Shown in pieces: positions 34,423 to 43,296 of a stretch of DNA of 64,000 nt; within the stretch, counting starts at the first letter, position 1; each line of letters starts with the position of its first letter. The translations under genes and the position numbers were made by a program. The notes under the pieces were generated by a model, which searched no databases, was not told the origin of the DNA, and saw nothing but the letters and a program-made list of their open reading frames with translations. Origin of the DNA: Mycolicibacterium mengxianglii (GTDB lineage: Bacteria > Actinomycetota > Actinomycetes > Mycobacteriales > Mycobacteriaceae); the NCBI RefSeq assembly GCF_015710575.1, contig NZ_CP065373.1, positions 1,736,001-1,800,000 on the forward strand, in the 5' to 3' direction.

Positions 34423-36039
34423 TCAGGACAGGCCTGCATCCTGCGGCCGGGTCGGCGCCACGATGACGGTGGGGCCGTCTGCCTCCAGGGCGGCGAGGAA
34501 TTCCCGTTCGAGGTCGTCGGTGTTCTCGACAGTGGCGGCCCGGCAACCGAATCCGGTACCCAGCGCGGCGATGTCGAGGCCAGGCAGTTCCAGTCCTGGC
34601 ACGTTGGGTGTCTGTTCCAGCTCGGCAAACGATTTGAGTACGGAGTACTCGCCGTTGCGCAGGACCACGAAAACGATCGGCAGCTTGTGCTGGGCGGCGG
34701 TCCAGATGGCCTGCACGGAGTACTCGAAGGAACCGTCGCCGATGGTGGCGATGATGGTCCGTTTGACACCGCGGGCACGGTCACCGAGCGCAATGCCCAC
34801 CGATGCTGGTACGCCCCAACCGATTCCACCGCTTCCGGTGGCGAAGAAACTACCCGGCTGCGTGGTGGGCAGCCATGTCTTCTGATCCAGCATGGTCGAG
34901 GTGGATTCCATGACCACCACGGCGTCATCGGGCTTGTGGGCGCTCACCGCCGCGTAAACGGCGTTGGCTGTCATCGGTGCTGAGCGTTCGGAATCGTCGA
35001 CGTTGCGAGGGAAGACCAGCTGAGTCGGCGGTTGCCGATCGGCAGGTACCTCGATCAGACCGACCAGTTCTTCCAGCGCTACCCGGACGTCGCCGAGCAG
35101 GCTGTCGCCGACCGGGGCAACCGCCGCCAGGTGGGGATCCGAGGTGAATTGCAGCAACTCGGTGCCCTCGGGCAGGTATTCACCGGCGATGTAGGGGTAG
35201 TAGCGGAAGACCTGCGCGCCGATGACGATCACCAGGTCGTGGCCGTGGACAGCCTGGTTGACGCCGGCGATGGACATCGGCAGTTGGCCGACCCACAGCG
35301 GATGGTCCTCGGGGAACGAGATCCGGTCTGGCAGAGCGGTACCCAGCACCGGGGCGCCGAGCTTTTCGGCAAACGCGATTCCGGCGTCCCAGCCGCCGGC
35401 CCGGTCGACCTCGGGGCCGAACACGACCAGCGGCCGCTGCGCGCGGTTGATCCGGTCGGCGAACTCACCCAGCCGGGTGCGGTCGGGTTCGGTGTGCTGG
35501 CTCGAGGTGCGTACCACAGCGGGTCCCAGCGCCGGCTTGTCCCAGTCGTCCAACGGAATCGACAGGAACACCGGTCCTTTCGGTTCCTGCATGGCGATCG
35601 TGTACGCCTGCATGAACGCGGCGGGCACATCTTCGGCGCGTGCCGGCTCGTATGACCACTTGACCCACGGCTGCGGCATCTCGGTCGCCGCGCGGTTTGC
35701 CAGGTAGGGGTCGGACAGGAGCATTTCGCGGGTCTGCTGGCCGGCGGTGACGATCAACGGGGTGCTGGCCTTGTAGGCCGCGACCAGGCTGCCGATGGCA
35801 TTGCCGGTGCCTGCGGCGGTGTGCAGGTTGACCAATGCCGGCTTGCCGGTCGCTTGCGCGAACCCGTCGGCCATGCCCAACACCGACCCTTCCTGCAAGC
35901 CCAGGACGTAGGTGAAATCGTCGGGGAAATCCTTCAGGAACGTCTGCTCAGTCGATCCGGGATTGCCGAAAACTGTTGTCAAGCCCAGCTTCCGGAGCAG
36001 ATCGTAAGTGACGTCATGAATGGTCGTGGTATCGGACAT
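34423..36039 (-). CDS. Thiamine-diphosphate enzyme, benzoylformate decarboxylase-like
   Basis: A 538-residue ThDP enzyme that should decarboxylate a 2-keto acid. It closely follows the P. putida benzoylformate decarboxylase pattern: FGNPGSTEQ (active-site Ser29), ALQE-equivalent LGLQEG (E50, the ThDP-activating Glu), VNLHTAAGTGN (H73), VKWSYEPA, and the ThDP motif GDGSFEYSV...LRNGEYSVL. The residue aligned with His281 of BFDC is tyrosine here (FRYYPY, residues 278-283), so chemistry or specificity may differ. Neighbouring tautomerase suggests aromatic or unsaturated keto-acid degradation. Confidence 0.88.
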   Translation of the reverse strand: MSDTTTIHDVTYDLLRKLGLTTVFGNPGSTEQTFLKDFPDDFTYVLGLQEGSVLGMADGFAQATGKPALVNLHTAAGTGNAIGSLVAAYKASTPLIVTAGQQTREMLLSDPYLANRAATEMPQPWVKWSYEPARAEDVPAAFMQAYTIAMQEPKGPVFLSIPLDDWDKPALGPAVVRTSSQHTEPDRTRLGEFADRINRAQRPLVVFGPEVDRAGGWDAGIAFAEKLGAPVLGTALPDRISFPEDHPLWVGQLPMSIAGVNQAVHGHDLVIVIGAQVFRYYPYIAGEYLPEGTELLQFTSDPHLAAVAPVGDSLLGDVRVALEELVGLIEVPADRQPPTQLVFPRNVDDSERSAPMTANAVYAAVSAHKPDDAVVVMESTSTMLDQKTWLPTTQPGSFFATGSGGIGWGVPASVGIALGDRARGVKRTIIATIGDGSFEYSVQAIWTAAQHKLPIVFVVLRNGEYSVLKSFAELEQTPNVPGLELPGLDIAALGTGFGCRAATVENTDDLEREFLAALEADGPTVIVAPTRPQDAGLS

Positions 36040-36208
36040 CGGTTCACCGGCCTACATTCGTGGGAATGGGATCAGGCCTGTCACTGTTGATCGAGGCCAT
36101 ACCGAGAACTGTGCCGTGGCGAGCAGTGGATGTCGTCGACGCTGTCCGCAATATCGGCCGCTGGCTAGCCGGGCCGGGGACTTCCTGCTGGCAGGTACCG
36201 GGTGCGTG

Positions 36209-37042
36209 TCAAGCGGCCGGCACCCGCACCCGCGTCGTGTCGACGGCGGCCCCCCGCGCCCGGCGGGCCTGATCGCTGCCGCCGAGAGTGGTCGAGGTGA
36301 GCAGGAACAAGGTGTGCCCGTCGCTGCCGCCGAGTGCGCAGGCGATGGCATGGCGCCCCGGGGTGGTGATGGTTTCGGTCACCTCGCCACCTTCGGTGAC
36401 GCGGACGAACTGGTTCGAGACCGGGTTGGCGAACCAGACGCCGTTGTCACGGTCGACGGTGATCCCGTCAGGAGGCCCCTGGAGCTGCGCCCAGACGCGG
36501 CGATCCGTCAGGATCCCGTCGTCGCCGAGCGTGAAGGCGGTGATGCGCTGCCCCACGCTCTCGGCGACCAGCAGGGTTGATCCGTCCAGGGTGATCGCCA
36601 TGCCGTTGGCGAACTTCATGTCGGGCGCGGCCATCGCGACATCACCGTCGGCAGCGACCCGGATCAGCGGCGCGGGTACCGGGACCTGGCCGGCCCGCGG
36701 GTCGAACCCGAACTGCCCGAGAAATGTGTTGCCGTGCTGATCGACAACCATGTCGTTGATCTCCTGGGGAGCCAGCGCGCTGAGATCCGCGTGCGGGCGG
36801 AGGTGCTCACCGTCGAAGCGCAGTACTCGCCGCTGCAGCATCGACGAAATCAACAACGATCCGTCCGGCAGCCACCCGAGACCTGAGGGTTGCTCGATCT
36901 CCACCACGGTGCTGACCTCGCCGGCCTCCGAGATCCGCAACACCTCGTCGGCGAACATATCCGAGACGTACAGAAAGCCGTCTCGCCAGCGCGGAGCTTC
37001 GAGGAACGCGCGGCCCGTGACCAACGAGGTGAGTTCTGACAC
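36209..37042 (-). CDS. SMP-30/gluconolactonase family hydrolase
   Basis: A 277-residue six-bladed beta-propeller lactonase. Metal-ligand positions visible are Glu15 in FLEAPRW, the Asn in KFANGMAIT and the Asp in GPPDGITVDRDN; blade motifs such as INDMVVDQHGN repeat. It probably opens a sugar or other lactone in the cytoplasm. Single gene; partner unknown. Confidence 0.9.
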   Translation of the reverse strand: MSELTSLVTGRAFLEAPRWRDGFLYVSDMFADEVLRISEAGEVSTVVEIEQPSGLGWLPDGSLLISSMLQRRVLRFDGEHLRPHADLSALAPQEINDMVVDQHGNTFLGQFGFDPRAGQVPVPAPLIRVAADGDVAMAAPDMKFANGMAITLDGSTLLVAESVGQRITAFTLGDDGILTDRRVWAQLQGPPDGITVDRDNGVWFANPVSNQFVRVTEGGEVTETITTPGRHAIACALGGSDGHTLFLLTSTTLGGSDQARRARGAAVDTTRVRVPAA

Positions 37043-37083
37043 GCCCGCAGCCTAACTTCCGCGGTGAGTTGCGGGCGGGGGAG

Positions 37084-38499
37084 TTACACCCCGACCAGGG
37101 AGTCGATCCACCCGCGGGCGAAGAACAACAGGAACCCGACGGCCACCACCCAGAGTAGTGGGCTGATCTCACGCACCTTGCCGGAGAAGCTGCGCACCAC
37201 CACCCAGGAGATGAATCCGACTCCGATGCCGTTGGCGATCGAATAGCTCAACGGCATCACGGCGACCGTCAGCACCACGGGCAAGGCCACCGAGAAGTCG
37301 GAGAAGTCGATCTCGGTCAGGTGGGCCGCCATCATCGCGCCCACGATGACGAGGGCGGCTGCCGCCACCTCAGTCGGGACGATAGCCGCCAACGGTGTCA
37401 AAAACATTGCCGCGAGAAACAATCCGCCGGTGACCAGGCTTGCCAGGCCGGTGCGCGCACCCTCGCCGATACCGGCGCCGGATTCGATGAACACCGTGTT
37501 CGACGACGCCGACACCGCGCCACCGACCACTGCGCCCGCGCCCTCGACCACCAGCGCGGACTGCAGACGCGGAAAGTTGCCGTTCTCGTCAGCGACTTCG
37601 GCCTGCTTCGACAACCCGGTGAAGGTGCCCATCGCGTCGAAGAAGTTGGTGAACACCAAAGTGAAGACCAACACCAGGGCGGCCAGCAGCCCGATCCGGC
37701 CGAAACTGTCGAGGCTGAAATCGCCGACGAGTGACAGGTCCGGAATAGCGAACGGCGAACCCGACAGCGTGGGCACCGACAGACCCCACCCGCCGGGGTT
37801 TTCGTCACCCGCAGGGCCGATATGCCAGATGGCCTCCACGACAATTGCGATCACGGTGCCCGCGATCAGGCCGATCAGGATGCCGCCGCGCACTTTTCGT
37901 GCCACCAGGATGCCGGTCACCAACAAGGTGAAGACGAAGATCAACGTCGGAACCGTGGTGATGGAGCCGCTGCCGTCCTTACCTAGACCCACCGGTGGCG
38001 AGTCGAAACCGGTGTCGCCGATGAATCCGGCGTCGACCAGCCCGATGAAAAGGATGAACAGACCGATGCCGGCGGTGATCGCCAGTTTCAACGGCATGGG
38101 CACGGCGTCGAAAATGAGGCGCCGCAGACCTGTAACCGCGAGCAGCACGATGATCACACCGTTGATCACCACCAGGCCCATCGCCTCAGACCAGGACACA
38201 TCCCCGACGATCGAACTGGCCAAAAACGAGTTGATGCCGAGGCCGGCGGCGAAGGCGAACGGCAATCGCGCGACCACGCCGAACAGGATGGTCATCACGC
38301 CCGCGGCCAGCGAGGTCACCGCCGACACCTGGGTGAAACCGAGCGTATAGCCCTCCACATCGGGGGCGCCGGACAAAATGATGGGGTTCAGCACGATGAT
38401 GTACGCCATCGCGATGAACGAGACGACTCCACCACGGAGTTCGGTTGCAATGGTGGAGCCGCGAGCGGAGATCTCGAAGAACCGGTCGAGGCGAGTCAC
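37084..38499 (-). CDS. NCS2/AzgA-type purine permease
   Basis: A 471-residue membrane transporter of the AzgA-like nucleobase:cation symporter-2 group with about 12-14 membrane segments. Characteristic stretches are GVVSFIAMAYIIVLNPIIL, LPFAFAAGLGINSFLASSIV, FTNFFDAMGTFTGLSKQ and the helical FIESGAGIGEGARTGLASLVTG. Likely imports adenine, guanine or hypoxanthine with protons. Monocistronic as far as visible. Confidence 0.93.
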   Translation of the reverse strand: MTRLDRFFEISARGSTIATELRGGVVSFIAMAYIIVLNPIILSGAPDVEGYTLGFTQVSAVTSLAAGVMTILFGVVARLPFAFAAGLGINSFLASSIVGDVSWSEAMGLVVINGVIIVLLAVTGLRRLIFDAVPMPLKLAITAGIGLFILFIGLVDAGFIGDTGFDSPPVGLGKDGSGSITTVPTLIFVFTLLVTGILVARKVRGGILIGLIAGTVIAIVVEAIWHIGPAGDENPGGWGLSVPTLSGSPFAIPDLSLVGDFSLDSFGRIGLLAALVLVFTLVFTNFFDAMGTFTGLSKQAEVADENGNFPRLQSALVVEGAGAVVGGAVSASSNTVFIESGAGIGEGARTGLASLVTGGLFLAAMFLTPLAAIVPTEVAAAALVIVGAMMAAHLTEIDFSDFSVALPVVLTVAVMPLSYSIANGIGVGFISWVVVRSFSGKVREISPLLWVVAVGFLLFFARGWIDSLVGV

Positions 38500-38546
38500 G
38501 GTACGACCTTAAGGTGTCGGCGCTTTTTGCTCACTCTCGCCGGCGC

Positions 38547-39053
38547 TCATCGACGTGCGGATGCTGTGAGCGAGCTCCCGTCTTCGGCCTGCAGAAGGCA
38601 GATCGCGGTGCTCGGCCGTGGATTTCTGAACGTGCGGTCTTGATTCGCGTCGACGAAATACGTCATCGTATAGGTGCTCGATTCGACGGCTTGACCTGTG
38701 TAAGCGGGCAATCCGGCTGCGCACTGTTCATTGGCCGTATCCGGGATCGCGGTGTCGACGGCTATCGGCACCCTCAGATACACCTCGGCCGAGTGCGGCG
38801 TGGTGCAGTTGACCACCGTCACAGCCGCCTCGCCGAGCTCCACCCGGGGTAGGTCGACGATGCACTCACCTGGCTGCAGGTCAAACCAGTTGCGAACGGC
38901 CGGGCCCGTGGGCCCGGCCGTGTCGGTCAGATCAAAGAACACTTCAGTGGTGGGTGCTGGCTCACCCGCCTCGGGTGCGCTGTAGCGCTCGGCGACCCCG
39001 CAGCCCGGGATCAGCGCGATTACGCCGACCACCGGCGCCGCCCACTTCGTCAC
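38547..39053 (-). CDS. Putative lipoprotein with septum-formation-type domain
   Basis: A 168-residue exported protein. A short hydrophobic N-terminus (VTKWAAPVVGVIALIPGC) ends in a cysteine that could be lipidated, though IPGC is not a textbook lipobox. The mature domain has DLQPGECIVDLPRV and VTVVNCTTPHSAEVY, the pattern of the septum-formation domain found in actinobacterial membrane proteins. GTG 39053 is chosen; longer in-frame extension upstream is the shadow of the next gene. Confidence 0.7.
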   Translation of the reverse strand: MTKWAAPVVGVIALIPGCGVAERYSAPEAGEPAPTTEVFFDLTDTAGPTGPAVRNWFDLQPGECIVDLPRVELGEAAVTVVNCTTPHSAEVYLRVPIAVDTAIPDTANEQCAAGLPAYTGQAVESSTYTMTYFVDANQDRTFRNPRPSTAICLLQAEDGSSLTASARR

Positions 39054-39102
39054 CCAGCCACTTACGGGGCGCGACCTGCGCCGAGGGCCCGAACGGGAGC
39101 AC

Positions 39103-39768
39103 TTACGGTGTGGTCTGTCGGCTCTTCTTCTCAGCATCGGCGAGCTTTTCCACCTTGTCGGCTTCCTTGCGCATCGCAGCCGCGTCGCCGCGTTTCTCGT
39201 GTGCATCCTGGCGTTTGTCCTTGGCGGCATCGGCGACCTGTCGCTCGGCCTCGTTGATTTCAGCCTGCTGCGCGCGCTTGGACGCTTCGGTGGCCTTGAC
39301 GCGACGTGCCGCGACCTCATCGGCCTGTTCCTTGACGGCCGCGGCTTGCTTGGCGGCAGTCTGCGCGGCGTCACGTTTGCGTTGGGCCGCGGTCTCTTTC
39401 GCTTCCGCGACTTCAGCTTCACGGTCTTCGCGGGCCTGCTGCTGCGCATTGATAGCGCTGTCGCGCTTGTTCTTCAGGTCTTCCTGGGCCGCCTTCTCCT
39501 TCGCCTCGGCCTGGGCATCGAGTTCGGCGGCCTGGGCCAGGGTGTCGCTGCGTTCCATGAGGGCAGCACCGCGCTTGGCGAGCTCGTCGTCACCGAGCAG
39601 GTGGCCGACGGTCGCGTCGAGCGTTCCCAGGGTCCGCTCGTAGAACAGTCGTCCCGGCGCCTCCGGGTCCACCCGCGCCGACACCTGTTGCTCGATCAGC
39701 TGGAGCGGGAAGCGGGCGAGCTGGTACTGGAAGCGCAGAACAGCGAATGGCAGATCAGTGATTTTCAT
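39103..39768 (-). CDS. Coiled-coil stress-type protein
   Basis: A 221-residue protein. The N-terminal 70 residues are globular (LPFAVLRFQYQLARFPLQLI; APGRLFYERTLGTLDATVG); the rest is a highly charged Ala/Glu/Lys/Arg helix predicted to form a coiled coil. Similar mycobacterial proteins are sometimes mislabelled IF-2-like because of composition. It lies 29 bp behind the CsbD-type gene on the same strand, with a similar composition, suggesting joint stress expression. Confidence 0.78.
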   Translation of the reverse strand: MKITDLPFAVLRFQYQLARFPLQLIEQQVSARVDPEAPGRLFYERTLGTLDATVGHLLGDDELAKRGAALMERSDTLAQAAELDAQAEAKEKAAQEDLKNKRDSAINAQQQAREDREAEVAEAKETAAQRKRDAAQTAAKQAAAVKEQADEVAARRVKATEASKRAQQAEINEAERQVADAAKDKRQDAHEKRGDAAAMRKEADKVEKLADAEKKSRQTTP

Positions 39769-39797
39769 GAAAAGTACTCCTCTGGAAGTTTGTGAGC

Positions 39798-40355
39798 TCA
39801 GGGCAGGTCAGCTTGATCGGTCGCCTTGTCGGCCTGCTGGCGCAGGCTCTTGGCTGCGGCGCGGTCGGACTCGGCATCCAGCGCGCGGTCCTGGTGTTCC
39901 TCCACGGCGTCGACGACCTGCTCGGCCGCATTGCCGAGCTCTTCTCGTTCTTCGGCCTTGGCCTGGGCGGCCTCTCGTTGTGCGTCGAGGTCGGCCTGCG
40001 TACTGGTGACCGCCGCCTTGCGCTGCGCAGCTTGCTCGGCGGCGCGCTTCTGAGCCAGCTGTTCGCTACGGACCGCGTTCTCCACGGCCGCCGTCTCGGC
40101 CTGCACCTCACGCCGCTCACGGGCGCCTTCGACCCTGGCCTCGGTCAGTTCCTCCTGCGCCTGCGTTGCCTCCGCCTCGGCGACGGCCTCTACGGCGTTG
40201 GCTTCCTTGCGTTGCTTCGCCTGCACCTGCTCGAGTTGCCCCTCGGCGGTCAGCGAATCGTTGCCGGTCACAGCGCCGGCGAATTCCTTCGCCTTGCCCT
40301 TGACCGAGTCGATCAGTCCTTTGCGTGCCTGGTCGGCCTTCTCGTTCTCCGTCAT
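39798..40355 (-). CDS. CsbD-domain protein with long coiled-coil tail
   Basis: A 185-residue protein. Residues 1-45 resemble CsbD stress proteins (KGLIDSVKGKAKEFAGAVTG, DSLTAEGQLEQ), and the remainder is an Ala/Glu/Gln/Arg-rich coiled coil. ATG 40355 (MTENEKADQ) is preferred to an upstream start. CsbD proteins are induced by general stress in other bacteria. Operon with the coiled-coil gene downstream. Confidence 0.8.
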   Translation of the reverse strand: MTENEKADQARKGLIDSVKGKAKEFAGAVTGNDSLTAEGQLEQVQAKQRKEANAVEAVAEAEATQAQEELTEARVEGARERREVQAETAAVENAVRSEQLAQKRAAEQAAQRKAAVTSTQADLDAQREAAQAKAEEREELGNAAEQVVDAVEEHQDRALDAESDRAAAKSLRQQADKATDQADLP

Positions 40356-40459
40356 GGGGTGCCTTATTCCACATTGGCCAAGTCTCAAACACGCCGGGTC
40401 GGTCGCGGCGGCCTCGCGGGACCGCGTTTTATGAGAGAACCTGCGGGTAGGCGGGCTAT

Positions 40460-41070
40460 ATGAAGGCTGCCATTCTGCAGAAAACCGGTCAGCCGCCGGT
40501 GGTGGGGGAGTTCGACGAACCCGACCGTGACGTCGTTACGGTACGGCTGGCCGGCTGCACTCCTGGCGACCTAGCCCTGGCGTCCGGGGCGATGGGTGAG
40601 CCCCTGATCTCGTCGATTGTCGGGAAGGAAGGGGTGGGTGACACCGCAGACGGCCCGCGGGGGTATTTCGATTCGCCACCCGCACCGTTCGGGCCCTGGG
40701 CGCTGCGCTGCCAGGTGGATCCAGCAAGGACCTTTCCGGTTCCTGACCCACCGAGCGACGAACTGGCCGTCACACTGGGCATTGCCGGACCGGCGGCGTG
40801 GCTGCCCCTGACCCGCCACACTCATGTCGAGCCGCGGGGCCGGCGCCAGCGCCGACATTCCGTTCCAAACACTGATGGGCCCCACCCACATCGGACATCA
40901 CAACGACACGATGCCCGTCGAGGTGCTGCGTGCCGACTACCAGGAGTTGGCGGCACACGCAGTCGACGGCCGGATCACGTCCGCGTCGGGCGCTACTGCC
41001 TCGACGAGGCGCCGGCGGCCTCGCACGCACAGGAAGGGGGCCCCACGTGAAGATCGTCGTGAAGCCGTGA
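40460..41070 (+). pseudogene. Degraded zinc-type quinone oxidoreductase/alcohol dehydrogenase
   Basis: Fragments of one medium-chain dehydrogenase lie in different frames. The N-terminus (MKAAILQKTGQPPVVGEFDEP...VTVRLAGCTPGDLALASG) is in one frame to about 40822. The C-terminal piece IPFQTLMGPTHIGHHNDTMP...ELAAHAVDGRIT (about 40853-40978) is in a second, VGRYCLDEAPAASHAQEGGP returns to the first, and HVKIVVKP* (41044-41070) is in a third. The whole NAD-binding Rossmann segment is missing. Internal deletion plus frameshifts make it non-functional. Confidence 0.85.
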
Positions 41071-41141
41071 CCACATAGCCGGCCTCGACCTGTCACCAGC
41101 CTGCGACTACACCATTCACCCGACCCCGAAAGGCAAACGAA

Positions 41142-41981
41142 ATGGGATTCCCCGATCAGCAACAAGAAGTACCCGGTCTGCAGTCGCGGATGGAGCCGGT
41201 TCCCGACTGCGGCGAGAAGAGCTACCGCGGGTCAGGACGGCTGGCGGGCAAACGCGCCGTCATCACCGGAGGGGACAGCGGTATCGGCCGTGCGGTCGCA
41301 ATTGCGTACGCACGTGAGGGCGCCGATGTGCTGATCGCATATCTGAACGAAGACGATGACGCGGCTGAGGTCGCACGCCTGGTCGAAGAAGCCGGGCGCA
41401 AATGCATCCTCGTCCGCGGCGACCTCGCTGATCCGGCGCACTGCCGATCGGTGATCGACCGTGCCGCAACGGAATTCGGCGGTATCGACATCCTGGTCAG
41501 CAACGCTGCCTACCAGATGACGCATGAGTCGCTCGACGAGATCAGCGACGAGGAATGGGATTACACGTTCCGGCTGAATATCGGTGCCTACTTCTATCTG
41601 ATCAAGGCCGCCTTGCCGCACATGTCTGCCGGCGCATCGGTGATCGGCAGTTCCTCGGTCAATTCGGACATGCCCTCACCGGAACTGGCTCCGTACGCGG
41701 CAACCAAGGCCGCCATTGCCAACTTCTCGGCGAGCCTGGCGCAGCTGTTGGGGGAGAAGGGAATCCGTGTCAACAGCGTGGCCCCGGGACCGATCTGGAC
41801 ACCGCTGATCCCGGCGACCATGCCGCCGGAGAAGGTCGCGTCCTTCGGCGACGACACTCCACTGGGGCGCGCCGGACAGCCCGCCGAGCTGGCGCCGGTC
41901 TATGTGCTGTTGGCCTCCGATGAGGGTAGCTACATCTCGGGTGCCAGAGTCGCCGTCACCGGAGGCAGGCCGATCCTCTAG
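41142..41981 (+). CDS. Short-chain dehydrogenase (general stress protein 39-like)
   Basis: A 279-residue SDR of the extended-N-terminus group typified by Bacillus GSP39/YdaD: SRMEPVPDCGEKSYRGSGRL before the fold, then VITGGDSGIGRAVAI, VSNAAYQ, catalytic YAATK, and APGPIWTPLIPATMP. Stress-associated in relatives; substrate unknown. It follows the pseudogene and converges with the antigen 85 gene 8 bp away. Confidence 0.92.
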   Translation: MGFPDQQQEVPGLQSRMEPVPDCGEKSYRGSGRLAGKRAVITGGDSGIGRAVAIAYAREGADVLIAYLNEDDDAAEVARLVEEAGRKCILVRGDLADPAHCRSVIDRAATEFGGIDILVSNAAYQMTHESLDEISDEEWDYTFRLNIGAYFYLIKAALPHMSAGASVIGSSSVNSDMPSPELAPYAATKAAIANFSASLAQLLGEKGIRVNSVAPGPIWTPLIPATMPPEKVASFGDDTPLGRAGQPAELAPVYVLLASDEGSYISGARVAVTGGRPIL

Positions 41982-41988
41982 CCCGGTC

Positions 41989-43104
<1,116 letters not shown>

Positions 43105-43296
43105 TCACCCTTTCCACGGCTGCTCTTGGCAAGCTAACAGTGGACGTTCGTGGCCCGGAGATCCCGCGCGGCGTGTGACCGCCTTGTTATCAACCACTTT
43201 GGCAGTTGTGACCTCGGTGGCGATCGCCGAGATCGACGCAATGGCGCGATTTACTCGCAACTCCGCGCCCGTTTGTCGGTTTGGGCGGGAGGGGAG

